From assembly GCA_016463225.1 (NCBI GenBank), contig JAEMRT010000027.1:1001-45822 (forward strand): DNA of 44,822 bases, in the 5' to 3' direction. Positions 17,662-26,335 of the stretch are shown here, piece by piece. The position numbers and the translations under genes were made by a program. This DNA comes from Sphingopyxis sp. GTDB lineage: Bacteria; Pseudomonadota; Alphaproteobacteria; Sphingomonadales; Sphingomonadaceae. How positions within the stretch are numbered: the first letter of the stretch is position 1; every line of letters starts with the position of its first letter. The notes below the pieces were generated by a model that was given only the letters and a program-made list of their open reading frames with translations, ran no database searches and was not told where the DNA came from.

Positions 17662-17739
17662 CGTCATCCCGGCGAAGGCCGGGATCTCGACGGCGCGTCC
17701 TAACGCCACGGTGAGATCCCGGCCTTCGCCGGGATGACG
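17662..17739. repeat. REP-like inverted repeat abutting the pbpC start
   Basis: Two perfect 27-bp arms (17662-17688 and 17713-17739) face each other across 24 nt; the core is CATCCCGGCGAAGGCCGGGA. It ends 4 nt before the GTG start of pbpC, so any ribosome site would lie in the hairpin. The core is related to the element at 7449-7529. Confidence 0.9.
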
Positions 17740-17743
17740 GAAC

Positions 17744-19900
17744 GTGGATAGTCGATCTCCAGTGCGCCGCTCTTGGCGCGACGCCGTCGCCTGGCTCGCC
17801 CTCGCCCTGCTCATCCTCACCACCGCGGCGCACTTGGTCACCAAGCCGCCCCCCATGCCCGCCTACGCCGCCGTCCGCGCCGACTGGCAGCCCAGCGAAG
17901 CCTGGCTCTACGACCGCGACGGCCAGTTGCTCGACAGCGAGCGCGTCAATTTCGAGCGCCGCCGCCTCGCGTGGGTGCCGCTGAACGCGATCAGCCCCGC
18001 CGTCCGCACCGCGGTGGTGCAAAGCGAAGACCGGCGCTTCTGGTCGCACGGCGGCGTCGACTGGCTCGCGGTCGCCAGTGCGATTCGGTCGCGCTGGACG
18101 GGAGACCGCTCACGCGGCGCCTCGACGCTGCCGATGCAGCTCGCGGCCTTCCTCGACCCGAGCCTCGCGCAACCCGGCAAGCGCGACTGGCGCACCAAAC
18201 TCCGCCAGATGCGCGCCGCACAAGCGCTCGCCGCAGACTGGTCGCACGAACAGATGCTCGAAGCCTATTTCAACCTCGTCCCCCTGCGCGGCGAAGCGCA
18301 GGGCATTGGCGCCGGGTCGCGCGCTCTGTTCGGCAAGCGCCCGGCCGACATGACCCGCACCGACGCCGCCTTGTTCGCCGGCCTGCTCCCCAATCCCACC
18401 GCGGGCGCCGAGGCCCTCGGCCGCCGCGCCTGCCGCGTTTTTGGAGGAGATGGGGCCCAAACCAAAGACTGCACCGCGATCCGCGCCGCCGCTGCAACGC
18501 TCGTCTCGGGCGAGCGCGCCGCGCAGCTCGACCCCGCGCTCGCGCCGCACCTCGCGGTCCGCCTGCTCGACAAACCCGGCAAGCGCGTCACCACCACGAT
18601 CGACCGCCGTATCCAGACCGCCGCGATCGTCGCGCTCCGCCGCCAGCTCGCCGGGCTCGGCGCCGACCGCGTCCGCGACGGCGCCGTCGTCGTGCTCGAC
18701 AATGCCAGCGGGGAAGTCCTCGCCTATGTCGGCGGCGTCGGGCTCAAATCGACCGCCGCGATGGTCGATGGTGCCAACGCGCGGCGGCAGGCCGGGTCGA
18801 CGCTCAAACCACATCTCTATGCACAGGTGATCGAACATGGCTGGCTCACCGCCGCCTCGATCCTCGACGACAGCCCGGTCCAGCTCGACACCGCCTCGGG
18901 GTTGTACGTCCCCAAAAACTACGATCACAGCTTCAAGGGACCGGTCAGCGTCCGCCACGCGCTCGCTTCGTCGCTCAACGTCCCCGCGGTCCGCGCGCTC
19001 GTCATCGACGACGTCCAGCAGTTCCGCGACCGCCTCTGGGCGCTCGGCTATCACGGCCTGGTCGAGGACGGCGAATATTACGGCTTCAGTTTAGCGCTCG
19101 GATCGGCCGAAGTTTCGCTGGTCGAACAAGCCAATGCGTTCAGAACATTCGCAAATTCTGGAAAGTGGTCGCCGGTCACCTTCGACGCTACGCGGCACCT
19201 TCGCCAACATCCGCCGCAACAAATCGTCAACCCCGCCGCCGCCTTCATCGTCGGCGACATCCTCGCCGACGCCTCCGCCCGCACTGACGCCTTCGGCGCC
19301 GACAGCGCGCTCCGCCTCCCCTTCTGGGCCGCCGCGAAGACCGGCACGTCGAAAGGCATGCGCGACAATTGGTGCATCGGCTGGTCCGACCGCTTCACCG
19401 TCGCGGTGTGGGTCGGCAATCTGGAGGGCGATTCGATGCGCGCCGTCTCGGGCACCTCGGGCGCCGCGCCGATCTGGCGCGACGTGATGCTCGCGCTCCA
19501 CGCCGGCAGCCCCGGCAAACCGCCAACGATGCCCGACGGCGTCGAGGCGCGGCAGATCACGCTCGCTGGCACCCGCGAACCGCCGCGCCGCGAATATTTC
19601 CTCCGCGGTACCGCCCAAAGTGAAATGGCCGCCGCCCCGCAAGCCGCTCGCCGCCCGCGCATCACCAGCCCGGTCAGCGGCAGTGTCTATGCGCTCGACC
19701 CCGACATCCCGATCGACCGCCAGCGGCTGGCGGTCACCGTCAGCGGTGCGGTCGCGGGCTATCGCCTGCTCCTCGACAAAAAACCGCTCGGCGACGCCGA
19801 TGCGGGCCAGCAGATCCTGCCGCGTCCGGGCAGCCATATGCTGGCGCTCGTCGACCCCGGTGGGCGGATGATCGACCGAGTGCGCTTTACGGTGCGGTAA
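17744..19900 (+). CDS. pbpC: Penicillin-binding protein 1C (bifunctional class A type)
   Basis: This 718-residue protein has an N-terminal membrane anchor (about 14-32), a GT51 glycosyltransferase domain with E95 in VVQSEDRRFWSHGGVD and RGASTLPMQLA, then a transpeptidase domain with S352-T-L-K, S410-L-N and K532-T-G. The C-terminal part (about 630-718) fits the BiPBP_C domain that marks PBP1C. It would build peptidoglycan in the periplasm; pairing with A2M suggests repair after attack. The start is GTG, since the next in-frame Met lies past the anchor. No Shine-Dalgarno is visible because an inverted repeat ends 4 nt upstream, so translation may be weak or coupled to mRNA structure. Confidence 0.95.
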   Translation: MDSRSPVRRSWRDAVAWLALALLILTTAAHLVTKPPPMPAYAAVRADWQPSEAWLYDRDGQLLDSERVNFERRRLAWVPLNAISPAVRTAVVQSEDRRFWSHGGVDWLAVASAIRSRWTGDRSRGASTLPMQLAAFLDPSLAQPGKRDWRTKLRQMRAAQALAADWSHEQMLEAYFNLVPLRGEAQGIGAGSRALFGKRPADMTRTDAALFAGLLPNPTAGAEALGRRACRVFGGDGAQTKDCTAIRAAAATLVSGERAAQLDPALAPHLAVRLLDKPGKRVTTTIDRRIQTAAIVALRRQLAGLGADRVRDGAVVVLDNASGEVLAYVGGVGLKSTAAMVDGANARRQAGSTLKPHLYAQVIEHGWLTAASILDDSPVQLDTASGLYVPKNYDHSFKGPVSVRHALASSLNVPAVRALVIDDVQQFRDRLWALGYHGLVEDGEYYGFSLALGSAEVSLVEQANAFRTFANSGKWSPVTFDATRHLRQHPPQQIVNPAAAFIVGDILADASARTDAFGADSALRLPFWAAAKTGTSKGMRDNWCIGWSDRFTVAVWVGNLEGDSMRAVSGTSGAAPIWRDVMLALHAGSPGKPPTMPDGVEARQITLAGTREPPRREYFLRGTAQSEMAAAPQAARRPRITSPVSGSVYALDPDIPIDRQRLAVTVSGAVAGYRLLLDKKPLGDADAGQQILPRPGSHMLALVDPGGRMIDRVRFTVR

Positions 19901-20022
19901 GCCGCACTCGATCCACCGAAAACGGCCCAAGACCCCATGAAATTAAGTTGCGCTGACGCGCGGAGCGGTTAGTCTGCGCCCTTGGAGACGGACGGCGATC
20001 AGCCGCCACAAGGGGATAATAG

Positions 20023-21588
20023 ATGTTACTTGACCGGGTAAAACCGTTAGAAGCCATTTTGGCGACAGCGCAGAAAAAATCGCTACACCGCACCTTGGGT
20101 GCCTTTCAGCTGACGCTGTTCGGCATCGGTTGCGTCATCGGCACCGGCATTTTCGTGCTGACCGCGGCGGGCGCGCAAAAGGCGGGTCCGGGCCTGATGC
20201 TGGCTTTTGCCATCGCCGGCCTGATCTGCATTGTCGCGGCGCTCTGCTACGCCGAAATCGCCGCGATGATCCCCGTCGCCGGCTCCGCTTACACCTATAC
20301 CTATGCCACGATGGGCGAGGTTCTTGCCTGGACCGTCGGCTGGGCGCTTGTCCTTGAATATGCGGTCGCTGCGTCCGCCGTATCGGTCGGGTGGTCCGGC
20401 TATTTCACCGGCACGATATTGAACGAGTTTCTGGGCGTACAACTGCCCGCTTTCCTGTCGGGTGCACCGCTAGCACTGGGCGGCGTCGAGGGCGGGTTCA
20501 TCAATCTGCCCGCCGTTTTCATCGCAATGCTCATGACTTGGCTGCTGATGATCGGCACCACCGAAAGCGCCCGCGTCAACGCCGTGCTGGTGTTGATCAA
20601 GGTCACGGCGCTGACCGCTTTCATCGTCCTGACCCTGCCCAGCGACCAGTTCTCGACCGACAAATTCAACCCGTTCCTCCCCGCCGGGGTCTTCGGTGGC
20701 TTCGGCTCCGGCCTCGGCGCGGTCGGCGCGGCGGCGACGATTTTCTTTGCCTATGTTGGCTTCGACGCGGTCTCGACGGCGGCCGAAGAAACTAAGAACC
20801 CGCAGCGCAACGTCCCGATCGGCCTGATAGGTTCGCTGCTCTTCTGTACTGTTTTCTACATCCTCGTCGCGGCCGGCGCGGTCGGCACCGTCGGTGGTCA
20901 ACCGATCATGGGCCCGAACGGCGTGCCCTTTCCCGCCGGGTCAGAAGAACTGGCGCGCCAGTGCGCTACTTATGCTGCCGACACGCTGCCGCTGGTCTGC
21001 TCGAACGAGGCGCTGGCGCATGTGCTGCGTCAGATCGGCTGGTCGGGGGTTGGCAACATGCTCGGCATCGCGGCGTTCGTGGCGCTGCCGTCGGTCATCC
21101 TGATCCTGCTGTTCGGCCAGACCCGCGTCGCATTCGTGATGAGCCGCGACGGCCTGCTCCCCGAATCATGGAGCAAGGTGCATCCGAAGTGGAAGACCCC
21201 GCATGTGATCACCGCAATCACCGGGGTTGCGGTGGCCTTCGCCGCCGCCTTCCTGCCGGTCGGCAAGCTGGCCGACATCGCCAACGCGGGCACGCTCTAT
21301 GCGTTCATGATGGTCGCTATCGCCGTCATGATTCTGCGCAAAACGGCACCGAATACGCCGCGTGCGTTCAAGACTCCCGCGCTGTGGCTGATCGGTCCGC
21401 TCACGATCGCGGGTACGGTGTTCCTGTTCCTCAACTTGCCGTTTGAGGCGATGATCGTGCTTCCCGTATGGGGCGCTATCGGTCTGCTGATCTACTTCCT
21501 CTACAGCCGCAGCCGGAGCCATCTGGGCCGCGGCATTGTCGAGGTGCATGAGGATGATCTCGACCCGTCGAGCCCTATCCACGATTAA
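20023..21588 (+). CDS. APC family amino-acid permease
   Basis: The 521-residue protein has 12 or more hydrophobic helices. FGIGCVIGTGIFVLTAAGAQ (34-53) is the helix-1 substrate and Na/H site of the amino acid-polyamine-organocation superfamily. YAEIAAMIPVAGSAYTYTY is the helix-3 signature. The overall order resembles the cationic amino acid transporter branch (YfnA/CAT-like). A periplasmic loop near residues 305-335 carries two cysteines (RQCATYAADTLPLVCSNEA) that might form a disulfide. AAGGGGA lies 8 nt before the ATG. A terminator follows at 21617. The transported amino acid is not evident. Confidence 0.92.
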   Translation: MLLDRVKPLEAILATAQKKSLHRTLGAFQLTLFGIGCVIGTGIFVLTAAGAQKAGPGLMLAFAIAGLICIVAALCYAEIAAMIPVAGSAYTYTYATMGEVLAWTVGWALVLEYAVAASAVSVGWSGYFTGTILNEFLGVQLPAFLSGAPLALGGVEGGFINLPAVFIAMLMTWLLMIGTTESARVNAVLVLIKVTALTAFIVLTLPSDQFSTDKFNPFLPAGVFGGFGSGLGAVGAAATIFFAYVGFDAVSTAAEETKNPQRNVPIGLIGSLLFCTVFYILVAAGAVGTVGGQPIMGPNGVPFPAGSEELARQCATYAADTLPLVCSNEALAHVLRQIGWSGVGNMLGIAAFVALPSVILILLFGQTRVAFVMSRDGLLPESWSKVHPKWKTPHVITAITGVAVAFAAAFLPVGKLADIANAGTLYAFMMVAIAVMILRKTAPNTPRAFKTPALWLIGPLTIAGTVFLFLNLPFEAMIVLPVWGAIGLLIYFLYSRSRSHLGRGIVEVHEDDLDPSSPIHD

Positions 21589-21616
21589 GCCTTCACGACC
21601 GTTCGAGGGTTAAAGC

Positions 21617-21653
21617 GACCGTCGCAGCAGAAGCTGCGGCGGTCCTTTCTTTT
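21617..21653 (+). terminator. Rho-independent terminator after the permease gene
   Basis: GACCGTCGCAGC (21617-21628) pairs with GCTGCGGCGGTC (21633-21644) with one G-U pair and an AGAA loop. CTTTCTTTT follows. It sits between convergent genes and may stop the opposite transcript as well. Confidence 0.88.
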
Positions 21654-21659
21654 GGCCAG

Positions 21660-22904
21660 TCAGAACGGACTTTTCGGCGCCGTCCCCGGCCGCGTGAACA
21701 GCTTGCCGCGCTCGGCCCAGAACACCAGCGCTAGGCCGACCACCGCGCTGATCAGAAAGGCGAAAGCCAGCGGCAAGGTCGATCCGTCATATTGCTGACC
21801 GATCAGCGCACCGACGGTCGCCGCCAGCAAGGTCTTGGCAAAGCTCTGATACGAAGACGCGACCCCGGCCATATGGCCGAAATCTTCCATCGCGATCGAA
21901 CCGAAATTGCTGCCGATAAAACCGATCAGCCCGACATTGACCATCATCAGCGCGGTGAACATCCACAAAGTCTCGGCGCCGCTCAGCGCCGCGACAATCT
22001 GCGCGATCGAACTTGCCATGAAGGCAAACACCGCGGTCTGCGACACCCGCCGCGCGCCGAAACGCTCGACGATCGCGGCATTGGAGAAATTGGCGATCGC
22101 GATCCCGACCGCAACGCAAGCAAAGATCAGCGGGAACCAGCTCTGCGCGTTGAATACTTCGTCGATGATCTGTTCGCTGCTGTTGAGATAGCCATAGAGC
22201 GCGCCCTGCATCATTCCCGACGCGATCATATAACCCGCGGCGCGGCGATGCCGCGTCACCGTCGCCCAGCCGCTGACCATCGTCCGCCAGTCGAGCGGGC
22301 GGACGTCGGCAGGCTCAAGCGTTTCGGGCAGGCGGCGGAGCCAGGCGATCATGACCAGCCCCATCACCGCGAGAACGATGAAAATAGCGCGCCAGCCGGC
22401 GATCGCCGCGACCCCGGCGCCGATCGTGGGCGCGATGATCGGCACGATCATGAACACGAGGAAGATCAGCGACAGCCGTTTCGCCATCGCATCGCCCGCG
22501 AACAGGTCGCGGATCACCGCCACGACGATCACGCCCAGCGCGGCGCTGATCAACCCGTGGCCGAAACGCAGCGCGAGCAGCATCGGAAAGCTCGTCGCCA
22601 GCCCGCAACCGATCGAAAAAACGACATAGGCGAGCAGCGCCGGCACCAACACGCCCTTGCGCCCGAAACGGTCGGCGAGCGGGCCATAGATCAGCGAACC
22701 GAAACCGATGCCGAGCAGATAGACCGAAATGACATATTGGCGGTCGTTGGCGACAAGGACACCAAGCCCTTCGCCGATCGCCGGCAGCGCGGGCAGCATC
22801 GCGTCGATGGCGAGCGCGTTGAGCGCCATCACCATCGCCATCATGACCACCATTTCGCGATCGCCGGGCAGGCTTCGCTGCGGGAGTTGGGCCGGTTTGT
22901 GCAT
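21660..22904 (-). CDS. MFS multidrug exporter, Bcr/CflA type
   Basis: This 414-residue protein has 12 predicted helices. The helix 2-3 loop carries GPLADRFGRKGVLVPALL, the major facilitator motif A. Helix 1 has ALNALAIDAMLPALPAIGEGLG, which fits the DHA1 drug:H+ antiporter branch and Bcr/CflA in particular. Helices 4-5 contain VIRDLFAGDAMAKRLSLIFLVFMIVPIIAPTIG, matching motif C-like proline/glycine patterns. It would export drugs or small metabolites from the cytoplasm. No regulator gene lies nearby. It is convergent with the permease gene. Confidence 0.92.
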   Translation of the reverse strand: MHKPAQLPQRSLPGDREMVVMMAMVMALNALAIDAMLPALPAIGEGLGVLVANDRQYVISVYLLGIGFGSLIYGPLADRFGRKGVLVPALLAYVVFSIGCGLATSFPMLLALRFGHGLISAALGVIVVAVIRDLFAGDAMAKRLSLIFLVFMIVPIIAPTIGAGVAAIAGWRAIFIVLAVMGLVMIAWLRRLPETLEPADVRPLDWRTMVSGWATVTRHRRAAGYMIASGMMQGALYGYLNSSEQIIDEVFNAQSWFPLIFACVAVGIAIANFSNAAIVERFGARRVSQTAVFAFMASSIAQIVAALSGAETLWMFTALMMVNVGLIGFIGSNFGSIAMEDFGHMAGVASSYQSFAKTLLAATVGALIGQQYDGSTLPLAFAFLISAVVGLALVFWAERGKLFTRPGTAPKSPF

Positions 22905-22973
22905 GGCGGCAGCTATGCTCCCAAGCCGGTGCTTTGAACAGCCCCCAAGCCACGGGCATTGCTATGCAAAGCA

Positions 22974-23003
22974 AAAGGGCCGCTCCTTGCGGAACGGCCC
23001 TTT
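22974..23003 (-). terminator. Terminator of the 99-residue protein gene
   Basis: AAAGGGCCG and CGGCCCTTT enclose an inner TCC/GGA pair around TTGC. On the minus strand it is followed by TTGCTTTGC. It lies 21 nt past the stop at 23024. Confidence 0.78.
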
Positions 23004-23023
23004 ACGTCTTTCTGGCGGACGGC

Positions 23024-23323
23024 TCAGCCCTGGCGGGTGCCGGTCATCGCCATCGATCCGAACGCACCGGCCTTGATCGTGCCGGTCAGCGCGTCGCCGT
23101 CGATCACCGCTTCGCATTCAAGCGTCATCGGCATCGGCACCTTCATGTTCATCGTCCAGGTCAGCTTGTTGCCATCGACCTTGCCGTTCTCGACATCGAG
23201 CGAACCCATCGCGCCGGCGTTCTGGCCGCTGAAGCTGCCGCCATCGCTGGTCACGGTGAACACCGATTTCTGGTCACCCATCGGCGACTTGGTAATGCAA
23301 TCATAGCTGCCATCTACGGACAT
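23024..23323 (-). CDS. Small beta-rich protein of unknown function
   Basis: The 99-residue product has alternating polar and hydrophobic residues and many Gly/Thr, as in a small beta barrel. It has no signal peptide. The start at 23323 is supported by AAGGAGAG upstream. The sequence resembles a lipocalin-like or DUF-type fold (GSYDCITKSPMGDQKSVFTV, GKVDGNKLTWTMNM, GDALTGTIKAGAFG), with two cysteines. I do not recognise the family. It begins 26 nt after the M16 peptidase stop, so it is probably its operon partner, and a terminator follows. Confidence 0.78.
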   Translation of the reverse strand: MSVDGSYDCITKSPMGDQKSVFTVTSDGGSFSGQNAGAMGSLDVENGKVDGNKLTWTMNMKVPMPMTLECEAVIDGDALTGTIKAGAFGSMAMTGTRQG

Positions 23324-23349
23324 CGAAGCTCTCCTTACTGAAATCAATG

Positions 23350-26241
23350 TTAGTTAATTGGAGTCGCTGTTTCCACCGCCAGACCCAATCCGTCAAGCTG
23401 CGGTTTGACCACCGCCGCATCGCCGACAACGACATAGACCAGATCGTCGGTGCTCAGCGCCTTGCGCGCCGCAGCATCGATTTCGGCCGCGGTCATCGCT
23501 TCATAGGTGGCAGGCAGCGTTTCGTAGTAATTGTCGGGGCGCGAGAATTTGACGATATTGCGCAGCCCGGCGAGCACATCGGCCGAGGTTTCGAAACTGC
23601 CCGGCAATTCGCGAACGCTGCCGTTGATCGTGCGCTCCAGCTCCTCCTTCGTCACACCCTTGTCGCCGAGGAAGGCCTTGAGATCTTTCTGCAACTCCTT
23701 GATCGAATCGCCGGTGCGGTCAGCCTGCACCGGCGCCACCGCGGCCCAGGCGAGCCGGTCCTTGTCGCCTGAAATTCGGCTGCGGACACCATAGGACCAG
23801 CCCTTCGTCTCGCGCAAATTGGTGTTAAAGCGCGACAGGAAATTACCGCCGAAAATATCGTTGGCCGACCGCAACACCTCAAGCTCGTCGCCGCCTTTGG
23901 CACCGAGCACCTTGCCTGCGAGGATCACCGACTGCGGCGACTTGGGGCGATCGAACAGCACAATACGCGGCTTGGGCGCCGGGATCGCGATGTCGAAATT
24001 CTTGACCGGTTTCGCCGTCTTCGGCGCCTTCCACTGGCCCAGCGTGCCATCAAGCTGCTTCTTCACTTCGGCCAGCGTCGTGTCGCCAACCACGAACACG
24101 CGCGCATTGTCGGGACGAATCCACGCCGCGTGGAACGCCGCGAGCTGGTCGCGCGACGCTGCCGTCACCGCCTTGGCATCGCCCAGCCCCGACGGCGGAA
24201 TGCCATAAGGATGGTCGGCGCCATAGAGCATCGGCGCCATCAGGCGCCCGGCGATTGCGTTCGGGTTGTTGAGTTCAGCCTTCAGCCGGTTGAGCTGCTG
24301 CGCGCGGACACGCTCGAGTTCCTTGGCATCGAACGCCGGGTTGCGGATATAGTCGGCGAGCAGCGACAGCGAGGCGCCCAGATTAGGCTTGAGCGCGAAC
24401 AGGCTGAACACCGTTTCGTCGGCGTTGGCGGTCGCATCAATCTGCGCCCCGAGCCGTTCCTTGGCTTCGGCAAAGGCGATCGAGTTGAGGTTGGTCGTAC
24501 CCTCGTCCATCAGGCTGAGCATCAGCGACTGGGTGCCGAGCGCGCTGTGCGGATCGGCGGCATAGCCCGCGTCGAAGCTGACCGCGACATTGACCGTCGG
24601 CACCGTCGTGCGGCGGGCGAAGACGACCTCGACACCATTTTTGAGCTTGGTACGTTCGATCACCGGGAAATCGAGCGCGGTGAGATCGGCAACTGCGGGC
24701 AATTGCGAGCGGTCGGCGATCGACGCCGCGGCGCCGATGCCGGTGTCAGGACCGATGTCGCCAAGCGCCGGATTCCAGTAACGATCGGGCGCGACCGCCT
24801 CGGTCATCTTGCCTGCCGTCACCGCGCCGCCGCGATTCTCGCCGCCTTCGGTGCGTTCACCGGGGGTGTAGGTCAGCGAAAAGGCCGGGCGCGACATCCA
24901 TTTGCGTGCCACTGCGGCAACCTGTGCAGGGGTCGATTTCGCCATCCGGTCGAGCTCGACCTTGTAATAAGCGGGATCGTTCGAATAGAGCGCGCCCTCG
25001 GCCAGCGTCACCGCCTTGCCCCCAAAGCCGCCGACCGATTCGAGCCCGGCGATGGTGCCGCCCAGATAGCTCGCTGCGGCGCGCTGCAGTTCGTCGGCGG
25101 TCGGGCCAGTCGCGAGGAATTTGGCGATTTCTTCGTCGAGCTTCTTGCCGACTGCCGCGACATCGGTGCCGGGCTTCACATCGGCCTGGATAATCAGGAT
25201 GCCCGCATCCTCAAAGGTCTGGGCAAAGGCCGCGACGCTGACCGCGACCGGATCGGTGCGGACCATCGCATTGTCGAGGCGCGACGATGACAGGCCGCCG
25301 AGCACCGCGGTCGCCATCTGCAGCGCCACGCCGTCGGCATCGTTGAGTCCGGGAATCGCCCACATGCGATAGATGCGCGGGGTCGGGATCAGATCCTTGA
25401 CCTCTTTCGCCAGCGGCGCGGGCAAGGTCGGGACCGTGGTTTGGGGGGCGGCGATGGCTGGGCCGCGCGGGATGTCGCCGAACCATTCCTGCACCTTGGC
25501 CTTGGCGGTCGCGACATCGACGTCGCCCGCGAGCACCAGCACCGCATTGTTCGGGCCGTAATTGTCGCTGAACCACTTCTTGACGTCGTCGAGGCTCGCC
25601 GAATTGAGGTCGGCCATCGAACCGATGGTGCTGTGGTGATAGGGGTGGCCGGTCGGGAAGAGATTCTCGAAAATCTCGTAACGCAGCAGACCATAGGGGT
25701 TGTTGTCGCCCTGACGCTTTTCATTCTGGACGACGCCGCGCTGGTTATCGAGCTTTTCCTGCGTCACCGCGCCGAGCAGGTGGCCCATGCGGTCGCTTTC
25801 GAGGAACAGTGCACGGTCGAGCGCGCCGGTCGGGACGGTTTCGAAATAATTGGTGCGGTCGACGTTGGTTGTGCCGTTGCTGTCGGTCGCGCCGACCTGT
25901 TGCAGCGGCTCGAAGAAATCACCGGGCGAATTTTCAGACCCGTTGAACATCAGATGTTCGAACAGATGGGCAAAGCCCGTCTTGCCTTTGGGCTCGTGCT
26001 TCGACCCGACGCGATACCACACCGACACCGCGACAACGGGCGCCTTGCGATCCTCATGCACGATCACGCGCAGACCATTGTCGAGCTTGAAGGCTTCGTA
26101 AGGAATGTCGACCGCCTTCACCAGATCGGCGATCGGCGCCGGATCGGCGGCTTTGGTCTTGGCAAGCGCGGGACCGGCAGCGACGAGCGACGTGGTCACC
26201 GCCAGAGCAAGGGCGAAACGATGGAAACGGGGCATGGACAT
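23350..26241 (-). CDS. M16 family zinc peptidase, two-domain, exported
   Basis: The 963-residue protein starts with a Sec signal (through about residue 27, ALA). The first M16 domain has the inverted zinc motif H92-L-F-E-H96 in GFAHLFEHLMFNGSEN and the distal glutamate in VVQNEKRQ. The second domain, from about residue 520 (LDFPVIERTKLKNGVEVVFARR), lacks that motif and should be structural, as in pitrilysin-like and tandem M16 proteins. It probably degrades peptides in the periplasm. Alternative starts exist at 26241 and 26235. It is followed by the small 99-residue gene and a terminator. The neighbouring acylase and M17 genes suggest an envelope peptide-turnover cluster. Confidence 0.95.
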   Translation of the reverse strand: MSMPRFHRFALALAVTTSLVAAGPALAKTKAADPAPIADLVKAVDIPYEAFKLDNGLRVIVHEDRKAPVVAVSVWYRVGSKHEPKGKTGFAHLFEHLMFNGSENSPGDFFEPLQQVGATDSNGTTNVDRTNYFETVPTGALDRALFLESDRMGHLLGAVTQEKLDNQRGVVQNEKRQGDNNPYGLLRYEIFENLFPTGHPYHHSTIGSMADLNSASLDDVKKWFSDNYGPNNAVLVLAGDVDVATAKAKVQEWFGDIPRGPAIAAPQTTVPTLPAPLAKEVKDLIPTPRIYRMWAIPGLNDADGVALQMATAVLGGLSSSRLDNAMVRTDPVAVSVAAFAQTFEDAGILIIQADVKPGTDVAAVGKKLDEEIAKFLATGPTADELQRAAASYLGGTIAGLESVGGFGGKAVTLAEGALYSNDPAYYKVELDRMAKSTPAQVAAVARKWMSRPAFSLTYTPGERTEGGENRGGAVTAGKMTEAVAPDRYWNPALGDIGPDTGIGAAASIADRSQLPAVADLTALDFPVIERTKLKNGVEVVFARRTTVPTVNVAVSFDAGYAADPHSALGTQSLMLSLMDEGTTNLNSIAFAEAKERLGAQIDATANADETVFSLFALKPNLGASLSLLADYIRNPAFDAKELERVRAQQLNRLKAELNNPNAIAGRLMAPMLYGADHPYGIPPSGLGDAKAVTAASRDQLAAFHAAWIRPDNARVFVVGDTTLAEVKKQLDGTLGQWKAPKTAKPVKNFDIAIPAPKPRIVLFDRPKSPQSVILAGKVLGAKGGDELEVLRSANDIFGGNFLSRFNTNLRETKGWSYGVRSRISGDKDRLAWAAVAPVQADRTGDSIKELQKDLKAFLGDKGVTKEELERTINGSVRELPGSFETSADVLAGLRNIVKFSRPDNYYETLPATYEAMTAAEIDAAARKALSTDDLVYVVVGDAAVVKPQLDGLGLAVETATPIN

Positions 26242-26335
26242 CCTCTTGGATTATGGACGCAGACATGATGCGCCTGCGCGCGACCGCGTGCCGGACGGCA
26301 CTGTATCAACGGTTTAGGACAGCCATTCGCGGCTT

